Shown here: piece after piece, positions 7,524-16,369 of the stretch
Layout: each line of letters begins with the position of its first letter
Numbering within the stretch: the first letter of the stretch is position 1
DNA from: Rhizobium sp. BK196
GTDB taxonomy: Bacteria > Pseudomonadota > Alphaproteobacteria > Rhizobiales > Rhizobiaceae
NCBI RefSeq assembly: GCF_014193255.1
Contig: NZ_JACHZB010000008.1
Location: forward strand, 124,001 to 188,000
Direction of reading: 5' to 3'
DNA: 64,000 bases
Position numbers and translations under genes: made by a program
Notes under the pieces: model-generated
Databases searched by the model: none
What the model saw: only the letters and a program-made list of their open reading frames with translations
Told to the model about the DNA's origin: nothing

Positions 7524-9611
7524 ATGGCGCAACCACCTGCACTACCCCTTCCGAAAGTCGCTCCGAGCCTGCGTGATGTCGGCTTTGCCATGGGCATCAT
7601 CGGCATCATCTGCATCCTGTTTCTGCCGATCCCGCCGTTCCTGATCGATATGGGACTGGCCTTCTCGATCGCCTTCTCGGTGCTGATCCTTATGGTCGCG
7701 CTATGGATCCAGAAACCTCTCGATTTCTCGTCCTTCCCGACCATTCTTCTGATCGCGACGATGACGCGATTGGCACTGAACATTGCGACGACGCGTGTCA
7801 TCCTTTCGCACGGCAACGAAGGGCACGACGCTGCAGGCGGCGTCATTGCCGGCTTCGCGAGCCTGGTCATGTCCGGCGACTTCGTCATCGGTCTGATCGT
7901 CTTCCTGATCCTCATCACCATCAACTTCATCGTCATCACCAAGGGTGCCACACGTATCGCGGAAGTCGGCGCGCGTTTCACCCTGGATGCCATCCCGGGC
8001 AAACAGATGTCGATCGATGCCGACCTGTCTGCCGGTATCATCGACGAGAAGGAAGCCCAGCGCCGTCGTAGGGAACTGGAAGAAGAAAGCTCCTTCTTCG
8101 GTGCCATGGACGGTGCGTCGAAGTTCGTTCGCGGTGACGCGGTTGCGGGTCTTCTCATTACCGGTATCAACGTCTTCGGCGGCATCATCATCGGTTACTT
8201 CCGCCACGGCATGCCGATTGGCGAAGCGGCCGATGTCTTCGTCAAGCTGTCGGTCGGTGATGGCCTCGTCTCGCAGATGCCGGCCCTCATCGTTTCACTC
8301 GCCGCAGGCCTGCTCGTCTCACGCGGCGGCACCACCGGCTCTACCGACCAGGCGGTCGTCAATCAGCTGAGCGGCTATCCCCGTGCGCTCTCCGTCTCCG
8401 CCGTCTTGATGCTCGTCCTGGCCCTGATGCCGGGCCTGCCGTTTGTCCCCTTCGTGATCCTCGGCAGTCTTCTCGCCTTCGGTGCCTGGTTCATCCCGCG
8501 TCAGGTCGAAGCGGAAAACAAGGTCCGCCGCGAAGCTGAAGAAAAGAAGGTCGTCCAGAACAAGGAACTCGAAAAGGACTCGGTCAAGTCAGTTCTCCGC
8601 ACGTCCGAAATCGAGCTTGCTCTCGGCAAGATGGTCTCGACCCGCCTTCTGGGTGCCCATCAGGAGCTCGCCTTCCGCGTCGGCAAGATGCGCAAGAAGT
8701 TTGCGACGCAGTATGGTTTCGTCGTGCCGGAAATCAAGGTGACGGATGATATCGGCATTCCCGAAAAGTCCTACCAGATCCGTATCCACGGCACGACCGT
8801 CGCCTCGAACCTGCTGCGTGTCGGCGAAGTTCTCGTCGTCACCGGTGCCGGCCGCAAGCCGAGCATTCCGGGCGACGAAATCCGCGAACCCGCTTTCGGC
8901 ATGCCGGCGGTTTCGATCCTCGAAAACTTCGCCGACGATCTGAAGCGCGAAGGCTTCCAACCGATCGACAATGTCTCGGTCGTGCTGACGCATATGAGCG
9001 AGGTTATCAGAAACAATCTGCCGCAGCTTCTTTCCTATAAGGACGTGAAGATCCTGATCGATCGCCTCGACCCTGAATACAAGAAGCTCGCCGATGAAAT
9101 CTGCTCGTCCCACATGTCGTATTCGGGGCTGCAGGCGGTACTGAAACTGCTTCTTGCCGAGCGCGTCTCGATCCGCAACCTGCACCTCATCCTTGAAGCC
9201 GTGGCGGAACTTGCCCCGCATGTCAGGAAGACCGAGCAGATCGTCGAGCACGTCCGCATCCGCATGGCCCAGCAGCTCTGCGGCGACCTTGCCGACAACG
9301 GCGTGTTGCGCGTCTTGCGACTCGGCAGCAAATGGGACCTTGCCTTCCACCAGGCTCTCAAGCGCGATGCGAAGGGCGAAGTCGTCGAGTTCGACATCGA
9401 CCCGCGCACGCTGGAAGAGTTCAGCGAGCAGGCGACGAAGGTTATCCGTGAATTCATGGATAGAGGCCTGCCTTTCGCCCTTGTCACGTCACCCGAAACG
9501 CGCTCCTATGTCCGTATGATCATCGAGCGACTCTTCGCAACGCTTCCCGTCCTGTCGCATGTGGAACTGGCCAAGGGCATCGAAATCAAGATTTTGGGCT
9601 CGATTTCATGA
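7524..9611 (+). CDS. flhA: Flagellar biosynthesis protein FlhA
   Basis: 695 residues, the normal size. Residues ~20-310 hold about eight membrane helices and include the FHIPEP-family signature region (TRIAEVGARFTLDAIPGKQM, then SIDADLSAGIIDEKEAQ). The rest is the cytosolic domain that forms the nonameric ring receiving chaperone-substrate complexes. It is the main energised export-gate component. The stop overlaps fliR by four bases. A GC hairpin (GGCGGAC/GTCCGCC) lies in the 91-nt leader between fliQ and flhA. Confidence 0.97.
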   Translation: MAQPPALPLPKVAPSLRDVGFAMGIIGIICILFLPIPPFLIDMGLAFSIAFSVLILMVALWIQKPLDFSSFPTILLIATMTRLALNIATTRVILSHGNEGHDAAGGVIAGFASLVMSGDFVIGLIVFLILITINFIVITKGATRIAEVGARFTLDAIPGKQMSIDADLSAGIIDEKEAQRRRRELEEESSFFGAMDGASKFVRGDAVAGLLITGINVFGGIIIGYFRHGMPIGEAADVFVKLSVGDGLVSQMPALIVSLAAGLLVSRGGTTGSTDQAVVNQLSGYPRALSVSAVLMLVLALMPGLPFVPFVILGSLLAFGAWFIPRQVEAENKVRREAEEKKVVQNKELEKDSVKSVLRTSEIELALGKMVSTRLLGAHQELAFRVGKMRKKFATQYGFVVPEIKVTDDIGIPEKSYQIRIHGTTVASNLLRVGEVLVVTGAGRKPSIPGDEIREPAFGMPAVSILENFADDLKREGFQPIDNVSVVLTHMSEVIRNNLPQLLSYKDVKILIDRLDPEYKKLADEICSSHMSYSGLQAVLKLLLAERVSIRNLHLILEAVAELAPHVRKTEQIVEHVRIRMAQQLCGDLADNGVLRVLRLGSKWDLAFHQALKRDAKGEVVEFDIDPRTLEEFSEQATKVIREFMDRGLPFALVTSPETRSYVRMIIERLFATLPVLSHVELAKGIEIKILGSIS

Positions 9612-10360
9612 TTTCAGACCCGCAAGGGACAGTTCTGGCGCTGTTTCTGGTTTTCTGCCGGATCGGCGGCTGCGTGCTGACCCTTCCGGGTTTTTCTTCC
9701 GCCCGTGTGCCGGAGCAATTGCGTGTCTTCATCGCTGGCGGACTTTCGCTTGCGGTGCTGCCGGTGCTCTGGGACACGGTCTATCCGTCCGTTCACACCA
9801 GTTCCGGCACTTATATCGGCCTGATTTTCAGCGAATCGCTGATCGGTGTGATGTATGGCATGCTCGCTCGCCTCTATACGCTCGGCCTGCAGTTCGCGGC
9901 CTCTATCGTCTCCATGATGGTTGGTTACACGCAGCCAAGCACGACTGATGTCGTCGAAGACTCGGCCGAAATCAGCCTGACGGCCTTCATTATGATGACC
10001 GGCCTGATGGTTCTCTTCATCATGGATTTCCATCACATCGTCTTCCGCGCGCTGATCGATTCATACACGACCATGCCTTTCGGCGGCTTAATGCAGATGC
10101 GGGCCACGCTCATCACCTTCACCGATACGCTGGAACAGACCACCTACATCATGCTGCGGCTTTCGAGCCCCTATCTGATTTATGGACTGATCTTCAATGT
10201 CTCGATCGGCTTCATCAACAAGCTCGCGCCGCAGATTCCGGTCTACTTCATCTCCACGCCTTATCTACTGATGGGCGGCCTGTTCCTGCTCTATTTCTCG
10301 ATCGCGGCAATGATCAGCCAGTTCGGCCAATCCTTCGCAGCACTATACGTGGGAAGGTGA
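9608..10360 (+). CDS. fliR: Flagellar export apparatus protein FliR
   Basis: 250 residues with six or so membrane segments and FliR features (FCRIGGCVLTLPGFSSARVP, LIGVMYGMLARLYTLGLQFA, IGFINKLAPQIPVYFISTP). Third export-gate subunit, assembling with FliP and FliQ. Starts on an ATGA overlap with flhA and is itself overlapped by a possible GTG start of the next gene, so all are co-translated. Confidence 0.95.
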   Translation: MISDPQGTVLALFLVFCRIGGCVLTLPGFSSARVPEQLRVFIAGGLSLAVLPVLWDTVYPSVHTSSGTYIGLIFSESLIGVMYGMLARLYTLGLQFAASIVSMMVGYTQPSTTDVVEDSAEISLTAFIMMTGLMVLFIMDFHHIVFRALIDSYTTMPFGGLMQMRATLITFTDTLEQTTYIMLRLSSPYLIYGLIFNVSIGFINKLAPQIPVYFISTPYLLMGGLFLLYFSIAAMISQFGQSFAALYVGR

Positions 10361-10365
10361 GGGCG

Positions 10366-10776
10366 ATGATCGAGAAGAAGCGCTCCGACAAGCTCAAGCG
10401 TCTGGTCGCGGTACAGCGGCACCTTGAAAAGATGGCGGAGTACGATCTCGCAGAAACCAGCCGCCAGCGCGCCGAAGTCAATGCGGCCATGGATGTCGCC
10501 ATTCTTGCGCTGGGTTCGCTGGACCCCATCCATCGTGCTTTTTCGCAGAGTTATGCCGATCGATTCGGCAGGCTGAGCATCAAGGACCAGCAGTTGACCG
10601 GCATGCAGCAGGTGCATGAAATGCGTCTGACGCGCGAGCGCGCAAAAGGCGACCGGCTTGAAGAAAACAGGCTCGATGCCCTCCAGGCCGAGCGTCGCGA
10701 GGCAGATGACAATGCCGTCTACGACGTAATCGATCAGCAGTTCTCAACGCCAGCCTCCAGCAAGCTTCAAAAATAA
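10366..10776 (+). CDS. Small coiled-coil protein, FliJ-like by size, structure and position
   Basis: 136 residues from ATG 10366; GTG 10357, overlapping the fliR stop, is the alternative. Nearly the whole protein is charged helix rich in Arg, Glu, Gln and Ala (RLVAVQRHLEKMAEYDLAETS, in two parts, then TRERAKGDRLEENRLDALQAE), with no membrane segment and no cysteine. This is the architecture of FliJ, the ~145-residue export chaperone and ATPase stalk protein, which is often unrecognised in alphaproteobacteria because its sequence drifts. Location directly after fliR supports a flagellar export role. I do not see a diagnostic motif, so FliJ is an inference. Confidence 0.6.
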   Translation: MIEKKRSDKLKRLVAVQRHLEKMAEYDLAETSRQRAEVNAAMDVAILALGSLDPIHRAFSQSYADRFGRLSIKDQQLTGMQQVHEMRLTRERAKGDRLEENRLDALQAERREADDNAVYDVIDQQFSTPASSKLQK

Positions 10777-10810
10777 TAATCGCCACGATCTTACATTAGA
10801 GGATTGTAAC

Positions 10811-11377
10811 GTGGCAATTTCACCCCCCAGCGATCTGGTGATGGACGTCGTCAAGGCGGCCGACCCCATGGAGGTCCAGGCTGCCCAGGAAAAGCTGAAG
10901 GCCAACCGCGCGGCCTTTGCTGCGACAAGTCTGGCCGACAGCGGCAACGGCTTTTCTTCCGCAGTCGACATTCTCGACCACGTCAAGCAGAAAAGTGGCC
11001 TGAACAATATCCAGAACCGCACCAAAACCGAGGAAGTACCGGAAACCTACCGGAAGTTCGAGGCCATGGTTCTGCAGAACTTCGTAAAGTCCATGCTGCC
11101 GAGCGAGGCCGAGAATGTCTTCGGCAAGGGCGCAACGGGCGACATCTGGAAGGGCATGATGGCAGAGCAGCTCGGCAACGTCATGGCCAAGGGCGACGGT
11201 ATCGGCATTGCCAAGCAAATGTATGCCGAGCAGCTCCATCGCCAGGAGGGCAAGATCGTCAATGCCTCCACCGATGAAGACGATCGCAAGACCGCGATGA
11301 GCATGATCGATGAATTTCAACGCAAGACCTTCGGGACTCCCACTGCCGACAATAAGTCTGCAACAAGCGACGCATGA
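10811..11377 (+). CDS. flgJ: Rod-binding protein, FlgJ N-terminal domain only
   Basis: 188 residues with a GTG start at 10811. The central segment (YRKFEAMVLQNFVKSMLP, then GDIWKGMMAEQLGNVMAKG and GIGIAKQMY) is the FlgJ rod-binding domain. The C-terminal muramidase domain of enterobacterial FlgJ is absent, as usual in alphaproteobacteria, and a separate SLT-fold protein is encoded at 265-852. It acts in the periplasm as a scaffold or cap for rod polymerisation. The stop overlaps the next start (ATGA). Confidence 0.82.
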   Translation: MAISPPSDLVMDVVKAADPMEVQAAQEKLKANRAAFAATSLADSGNGFSSAVDILDHVKQKSGLNNIQNRTKTEEVPETYRKFEAMVLQNFVKSMLPSEAENVFGKGATGDIWKGMMAEQLGNVMAKGDGIGIAKQMYAEQLHRQEGKIVNASTDEDDRKTAMSMIDEFQRKTFGTPTADNKSATSDA

Positions 11378-11754
11378 TCGAGGATAAAATGGAAATAGTT
11401 TCGAACGAATACAGGATCAAATCCGTTCTCGGGCGCCTCGAAATGATAATCGACAATGAGAACAACCGGATCGGCAGCGATCCGCAATTCGATCTCAAGG
11501 TCTCCAATGCGCATAAGAGCCGGTGCCTGTACGAGCTCTCGATGCTCTTTCGCGACACCGATCCGGCCGAACTTGCCGCTTCGCATTTGGACCAGCTTCA
11601 CGGTCTGAAGAAGAAGCTGGTGCTGAACGCCCGTCGCGTCGAAGCGCATCTGGAGGCAGTTCGCGCCGTTGCCGATCTTCTGAAGAATGCCGTGCAGGAT
11701 GCCGATGCTGACGGCACCTATTCCCAGGAACAGTTTGTCGCGCGGGATAACTGA
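11374..11754 (+). CDS. FlgN-like export chaperone candidate
   Basis: 126 residues from ATG 11374 (coupled ATGA overlap); ATG 11389, preceded by GAGG at five bases, is an equally good start. The protein is wholly helical. It has an N-terminal segment of the type seen in FlgN (RLEMIIDNENNRI), a mid-helix, and a C-terminal NARRVEAHLEAVRAVADLL followed by a short DGTYS tail, the pattern of the N..lL..hl motif plus YG/DG tail in FlgN. FlgN chaperones FlgK and FlgL, both encoded upstream. Assignment rests on pattern and context, not on a diagnostic site. Confidence 0.55.
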   Translation: MIEDKMEIVSNEYRIKSVLGRLEMIIDNENNRIGSDPQFDLKVSNAHKSRCLYELSMLFRDTDPAELAASHLDQLHGLKKKLVLNARRVEAHLEAVRAVADLLKNAVQDADADGTYSQEQFVARDN

Positions 11755-12296
11755 TGATCAAGCTCGTCCTCACAGGCGTCTGGGTCTGCGCCGTCACGCT
11801 GGCATCGGTCTATTTCTCGGTGAACATGGCGACTGCGCCGGCGCCGGCTGTTGCGGATACCAAGCAAAGCGCGCTCGAACTTGTAAAGGGCGAGACGATC
11901 ACTGTGCCTGTCATCGGCAATGGTGCGGTCAACGGTTATTTCCTCGGCCGCATCTCCTTCATGATGCACAAGGATATGATCGCCGGCCTCAATCTGCCGA
12001 TCACGGAGATGACGACCGACGAACTCTTCAGCCTGCTCGTCGGCAACAAGATGATCGATGTTTCCAACGTCAAGGCCTTCGATCCCGGGGCTTTCCGCGC
12101 GGAGATCAAGAAGGGTATGAACGAACGTCTTGGCGGCGAATATGTGGCCGAAGTCATGCTGGAACAACTCGACTATCTCTCGAAGGAAGACGTGAAGGAA
12201 AATTCGGGCAGCAAGCCGCAGAAGATCGGCGCGACAGTCAAGATCGTCGAGACCGCACCTGCATCCGAAACGCCGGCTCCAGCCGCCGGTCACTGA
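11754..12296 (+). CDS. Membrane-anchored periplasmic flagellar-cluster protein of unknown function
   Basis: 180 residues. Residues 4-25 (LVLTGVWVCAVTLASVYFSV) are a signal anchor, followed by an Ala/Pro linker and a periplasmic domain with alternating strands and helices (ETITVPVIGNGAVNGYFLGR, LGGEYVAEVMLEQLDYLSKE) and an Ala/Pro-rich tail. Topology recalls FliL (short cytoplasmic start, one helix, periplasmic domain), but I see no clear FliL motif. It begins on the last base of the previous stop (TGATG), so it is the final member of the fliQ-flhA-fliR operon and is followed by a hairpin terminator. Confidence 0.7.
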   Translation: MIKLVLTGVWVCAVTLASVYFSVNMATAPAPAVADTKQSALELVKGETITVPVIGNGAVNGYFLGRISFMMHKDMIAGLNLPITEMTTDELFSLLVGNKMIDVSNVKAFDPGAFRAEIKKGMNERLGGEYVAEVMLEQLDYLSKEDVKENSGSKPQKIGATVKIVETAPASETPAPAAGH

Positions 12297-12317
12297 TCAC
12301 CGTCGGCCGACCAGTTA

Positions 12318-12343
12318 GAAACGGCGCCGAAAGGCGCCGTTTC
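12318..12343 (+). terminator. Terminator of the flagellar operon
   Basis: Perfect 11-bp stem (GAAACGGCGCC / GGCGCCGTTTC) closed by a GAAA tetraloop, 22 bases after the stop of the last flagellar gene. The downstream U-tract is poor (TGCGTTC), so termination may be partial or Rho-assisted. Confidence 0.7.
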
Positions 12344-12586
12344 TGCGTTCTCGCCTTGGTTAACGAACGACTTATGCGCGCAGGAAAATTCAAGGATTTT
12401 TCCTAAGGGTTGTTTGAAACCGAGTTGATATAACGCCGGCACAAGCTTGGGAGGATGGCCGCCACGGGGCTGGGGGAGATCGCTTCAGGCAGGACGCTGC
12501 TGGTCCTCACACGACCTCCGCTGCGGAAACGTAGGCTTATTTTCCAGGATGTCGGGCGCATGACGCACCCTCGGCAGGAGGTTGGA
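12344..12586 (+). other. Non-coding stretch upstream of the WecG-family gene
   Basis: Although the frame of the following gene stays open back to 12455, the extra residues are unlike a protein start, and the good ribosome-binding site is at 12576. It contains a short palindrome (AGGATTTTTCCT) near 12393. No clear promoter boxes are visible. Confidence 0.4.
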
Positions 12587-13435
12587 ATGAATCTGATTGC
12601 AAACTTCGCGGTGCTTGCATCGCGGCGGACGATTTTCGATCTGCCGGTCTGCGATCTCGGCTGGGACGACGCGCTGGTTTTCATCAACGAACTGGCTTCC
12701 ATTCCCGTCGGGCAGACCGTGGTTTGCTTCGTCAACGCCCACAACATGCTGACGGCCCTGCGCGACGATGAGTACTATCAGATCATGTCGCACAACCTCG
12801 TGCTCCCCGACGGTATCGGCCTCAATATCGCATCTCAGGTCACGCATGGTTCGCCGTTTCCCGCCAATCTGAACGGCACCGATTTCGTGCCGGCCTTCCT
12901 GACCTTCATGGAAACGCCGCGTCGTATCGGCCTGATCGGCGGCGCGCGCGCAGTCGTTGAGAAAGCGGCCGAGAACTTTTCCAGGCACGCACCCTGGCAC
13001 GAATTCTTGGTGATTTCCGACGGCTTTTTTGACAAGGCCGATCCCGAACCTGTTATCGCCGAGGTGGAGCGCCAGAAGCTCGATATCCTGATCGTCGGCA
13101 TGGGCACGCCGCTGCAGGAAAAATGGGTCCACCAGAATATCCGCGCCGATCACGCGCGTCTCGTTCTGACGGTCGGTGCACTTTTCGATTTCGTTTCGGG
13201 GACTGTACCACGCGCGCCGAAGACCGTGCGCATGATGCGTCTGGAATGGGCCTACCGTCTGGTGCAGGAGCCGGCGCGCCTCTGGCGCCGCTATATTCTC
13301 GGCATTCCGGTCTTCCTCTTCCGGGTCTTCCAGTATCGCTTCAGCCGGCGCGCACGCATTCTCAGTCAGCCGGTTGAACGGGCGCACGCCGGGGACGAAC
13401 AGAAGAGAATCGAGCAGATGAAGAAGGCCGGCTGA
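12587..13435 (+). CDS. WecG/TagA/CpsF-family glycosyltransferase
   Basis: 282 residues from ATG 12587, chosen because AGGAGG sits five bases upstream. The GT26 family core is evident: VVCFVNAHNMLTAL, NLVLPDGIGLNIAS, RIGLIGGARAVVEKAA, LDILIVGMGTPLQEKWVHQN and LTVGALFDFVSGTVPRAP. The C-terminus has the membrane-associating basic helix (RMMRLEWAYRLVQEPARLWRR). Members add a sugar (ManNAc(A) or similar) to a lipid-linked oligosaccharide during surface polysaccharide synthesis. It sits alone except for the Wzz-like gene downstream, so the polymer it serves cannot be named. Confidence 0.88.
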   Translation: MNLIANFAVLASRRTIFDLPVCDLGWDDALVFINELASIPVGQTVVCFVNAHNMLTALRDDEYYQIMSHNLVLPDGIGLNIASQVTHGSPFPANLNGTDFVPAFLTFMETPRRIGLIGGARAVVEKAAENFSRHAPWHEFLVISDGFFDKADPEPVIAEVERQKLDILIVGMGTPLQEKWVHQNIRADHARLVLTVGALFDFVSGTVPRAPKTVRMMRLEWAYRLVQEPARLWRRYILGIPVFLFRVFQYRFSRRARILSQPVERAHAGDEQKRIEQMKKAG

Positions 13436-13547
13436 TTACAGATTTCTGCAGGTTCCGGTTAACCATTTCTTTGCCATGTATATTTAGAGTAGCTTAATCC
13501 TCCGCGTCAGCGCGGTTGAGCGAACTCGGCCATCATGCGCATGAGAT

Positions 13548-15335
13548 GTGACGCCAATGCACGATTCCAGGGCGAAAAGCAGTTTCCATGATCGCGCAAC
13601 CAGCTCTTCGCGCGGCCAGCAGCAAAGTTATGCCGAAAAGAACACCCATCCGCCGGAGATCCGTCCTTCCGAAGCCGAACTGCTGCGCGCCATAGGCCGG
13701 CTGCTCTACGAACAGCGTGCGAAAGCGCGGCAGACTGAACCGCTGGTGGACCGGATCGAAACGATCCTCGGCTCGCGCCTTCAGGCTGCAAACGATATCG
13801 CCTTCGCTTCCGCATCTGAACCCTCTCGTCCTGCACCAGAGCTAACGACGCAAGTGGTTCAGGTTCACCGCGTCGCTCCCGTTGAAAAAGCACCCATTTC
13901 GCCGATTTCAGGCGAAATACGGCGCTCGAACTGGAGCAGGAGCGCTCTCATCGTTGCTGCCCTCTCGTTCGGAGGTGCTGCCACCCCTGTCCTGATGCCG
14001 TCCTCGCCCGCGCGTTACACAGCCGAAACGACGCTCGCCGTGGATGCGGACGCAGGCAACCGGGCTGCACTCGTTGGGGATACCGTCAAAAGGCTCTTAT
14101 CGGTACCTGTCATCACCTCTGCCGTTGCGGCACTGAAGCTGGACCGCGATCCGGAATTTGCCGGCAACAGCCCCAATGCGCTTGGCATCGCCTTCGATCT
14201 TCTATCCGGCAGCGGTGCCGCCGCCGATCCGGCATCGCGCGCAGAGGCCGCGCTGAAATCTGCCGTGGCGATTATTCCCGACGACCGCGCTGGCACGATC
14301 CGTCTGATGGTAACGACAGGCGATGGCAACAAATCGACGCGCATCGCCATGCGGTTGTCCGATGCGGTGACCGGCGGCGGCGCCGCAGGCAAGGCGGCCG
14401 AGACGGCCGCTGCCTTGAAGAAGGAAAATGATCAGGCCCAGGCAGAGCTCTCAGCCTTCGGCCAGAAGAACGGCGAGGGCAATGTCAAGGTCGCGACGCA
14501 GTTGCAGCGCCAGATAGCCGGGCTCGATAGCGATCTGAAGAATGCCGACAACAATATCCTGACCGCCAAGGAACAGGCCGACAAGCTGAAGGCGGCCAAG
14601 CTCGCCGATGTGCTGGAAGGCTCGCTCGCCCCGGATATGATCTCGCCCGCCCTACAGGATCTGCGCGACAGATACGCGCTCGCCAAGACCGCACTCGCGC
14701 AGCTTTCGGCAGACCTAGGGCCGCGCCATCCGCGCTTGCTCCAGCAGCAGTCTGAGGTCGACGGTCTGAAGGACAGCATCGGCAAGGAACTGGGGCGCCT
14801 CGCCCAGAACGCAAATGCAGCAGCCAAGGCTGCCGTCGATGCGCGCAGGCAGCTCAGTGACCGCCGCAACGCGCTGATTGCCCAGAGTCGCGACACTGGC
14901 GTCGATCTCGCCAAGCTGACCGAATTGCGGGAAAAGGCATCTGCCGCCCGCTCGCGCCTGGAAGAGGAAGTTTCCACGACAGGTGCCGTCGGCGATGGCC
15001 GGGTGACGGTTCGCAAGCCCGCTCTCGTGCTGCCTGTTTCCGGCGACAGCAATTTCGGTTTCGACGCCCTGGTCGGCGGCCTTGCCGGTTTGGCAGCAGG
15101 CCTCGGCCTCGCCTTCGTGCCGCGTTTCTTCCGGCGGCAGCTCGAACGGACGCCGGTCGCAGTTCCTGTTCAGGCTCCAATTCTCGCCCCTGTGCCCGAA
15201 CTTGCGCAGGTCCCGGCGTTGACACAGGTACCGGAGCCGGCACTCTTCCCGCAGGTGGCTGACGAGGTCGATGCACTGCGATCGCAGATCGCCAGCTTGC
15301 GCGATCGCTTTTATTCCTACCAGGTCTCCCAGTAG
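13548..15335 (+). CDS. Wzz/GumC-like polysaccharide co-polymerase-type membrane protein
   Basis: 595 residues from GTG 13548, or 592 from ATG 13557. A variable cytoplasmic N-terminal region (1-125) precedes a first membrane helix (SALIVAALSFGGAATPVLMP). A periplasmic segment typical of chain-length determinants follows (ARYTAETTLAVDADAG), then a long Ala/Lys/Glu coiled coil (about 280-470), a second membrane helix (DALVGGLAGLAAGLGLAFVP) and a Pro/Val-rich cytoplasmic tail. There is no Walker-type tyrosine-kinase domain. This two-helix, coiled-coil plan is that of co-polymerases controlling polysaccharide chain length or export. Its neighbour is a WecG-family transferase. Partner polymerase genes are not in the window. 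Confidence 0.72.
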   Translation: MTPMHDSRAKSSFHDRATSSSRGQQQSYAEKNTHPPEIRPSEAELLRAIGRLLYEQRAKARQTEPLVDRIETILGSRLQAANDIAFASASEPSRPAPELTTQVVQVHRVAPVEKAPISPISGEIRRSNWSRSALIVAALSFGGAATPVLMPSSPARYTAETTLAVDADAGNRAALVGDTVKRLLSVPVITSAVAALKLDRDPEFAGNSPNALGIAFDLLSGSGAAADPASRAEAALKSAVAIIPDDRAGTIRLMVTTGDGNKSTRIAMRLSDAVTGGGAAGKAAETAAALKKENDQAQAELSAFGQKNGEGNVKVATQLQRQIAGLDSDLKNADNNILTAKEQADKLKAAKLADVLEGSLAPDMISPALQDLRDRYALAKTALAQLSADLGPRHPRLLQQQSEVDGLKDSIGKELGRLAQNANAAAKAAVDARRQLSDRRNALIAQSRDTGVDLAKLTELREKASAARSRLEEEVSTTGAVGDGRVTVRKPALVLPVSGDSNFGFDALVGGLAGLAAGLGLAFVPRFFRRQLERTPVAVPVQAPILAPVPELAQVPALTQVPEPALFPQVADEVDALRSQIASLRDRFYSYQVSQ

Positions 15336-15455
15336 GCGAGCGCCCGACCGCAGATTGCCCTTGCATTTGCCGTTTTTAAACGAGATAGGGCGTTATCGGG
15401 AAATCATTCCCGCCGCGGGCGAATAGACTGGCGCGAAACTGGGCGGAGAAGACGC

Positions 15456-16355
15456 GTGACGACAGTAATCGACGGCAAGCAGGTTGCCGCATCCGTAATC
15501 GAAACCGTGAAATCGGCAAATGCTGCGCTGGAAGCCGCCAAAGGCGTCCAGACAGGCCTTGCGGTCATCATCGTCGGCGACGATCCGGCGAGCCACACCT
15601 ATGTCAGTTCCAAGAGCCGCATGGCCAAGGAATGCGGCTTCAAATCGGTCCAGCACACGCTGCCGGCCGAGACGACGCAGGAGGAGCTTGCCGCCCTCGT
15701 CGCTTCGCTCAATGCCGATCCGTCGATCCATGGCATTCTCGTGCAGCTGCCGCTGCCGAAACATCTCGACAGCGAGCCGATCATCCAGTCGATCCTGCCG
15801 GAGAAGGATGTTGATGGCCTGAGCGTCGTCAATGCCGGCAAGCTTGCGACCGGCGACCTGAAGACCGGCCTCGTCTCCTGTACGCCGGCCGGTGCCATGG
15901 TTTTCGTCCGCCGCACCCACGGTGAGGACCTTTCCGGCCTCAATGCCACCGTCATCGGCCGCTCCAACCTGTTCGGCAAGCCGATGGCGCAGCTTCTGCT
16001 GAATGCCAATGCGACGGTCACCATCGTCCATTCGCGCACCAAGAACCTCGCCGAGATCTGCCGCAACGCTGATATTCTGGTGGCGGCCGTCGGTCGTCCG
16101 GAAATGGTCAAAGCCGATTGGGTCAAGCCGGGTGCCACCGTCATCGACGTCGGCATCAATCGCATCGCCGCCCCCGAGCGGGGCGAGGGCAAGAACCGCC
16201 TCGTCGGCGATGTCGCCTTTGCCGAGGTTTCTTCGGTTGCTGCCGTCATCACCCCGGTTCCGGGCGGCGTCGGCCCGATGACGATCGCCATGCTGATGGC
16301 CAATACCGTGATTGCAGCTCACCGCTCGGCAGGGCTGACGCCGCCGGTATTCTGA
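15456..16355 (+). CDS. folD: FolD, methylenetetrahydrofolate dehydrogenase/cyclohydrolase
   Basis: 299 residues with a GTG start. Family features: the catalytic Tyr49-x3-Lys53 motif (YVSSK), QLPLPKHLDSEPIIQSILP, KDVDGLSVVNAG, CTPAGAM, the NADP-binding GRSNLFGKPMAQLLL, and the C-terminal PVPGGVGPMTIAMLM. It interconverts 5,10-methylene-THF, methenyl-THF and 10-formyl-THF in the cytosol, supplying one-carbon units for purine and fMet synthesis. The length is canonical. It converges with aglR, with only 14 bases between stops and no obvious terminator. Confidence 0.97.
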   Translation: MTTVIDGKQVAASVIETVKSANAALEAAKGVQTGLAVIIVGDDPASHTYVSSKSRMAKECGFKSVQHTLPAETTQEELAALVASLNADPSIHGILVQLPLPKHLDSEPIIQSILPEKDVDGLSVVNAGKLATGDLKTGLVSCTPAGAMVFVRRTHGEDLSGLNATVIGRSNLFGKPMAQLLLNANATVTIVHSRTKNLAEICRNADILVAAVGRPEMVKADWVKPGATVIDVGINRIAAPERGEGKNRLVGDVAFAEVSSVAAVITPVPGGVGPMTIAMLMANTVIAAHRSAGLTPPVF

Positions 16356-16369
16356 TCAGCCCCTTTTGA

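Noticed and set aside
6935..8191. 418-codon minus-strand frame across flgD, fliQ and flhA
   Set aside because: Spans three conserved flagellar genes on the other strand and has low-complexity Met/Arg/Ser composition.
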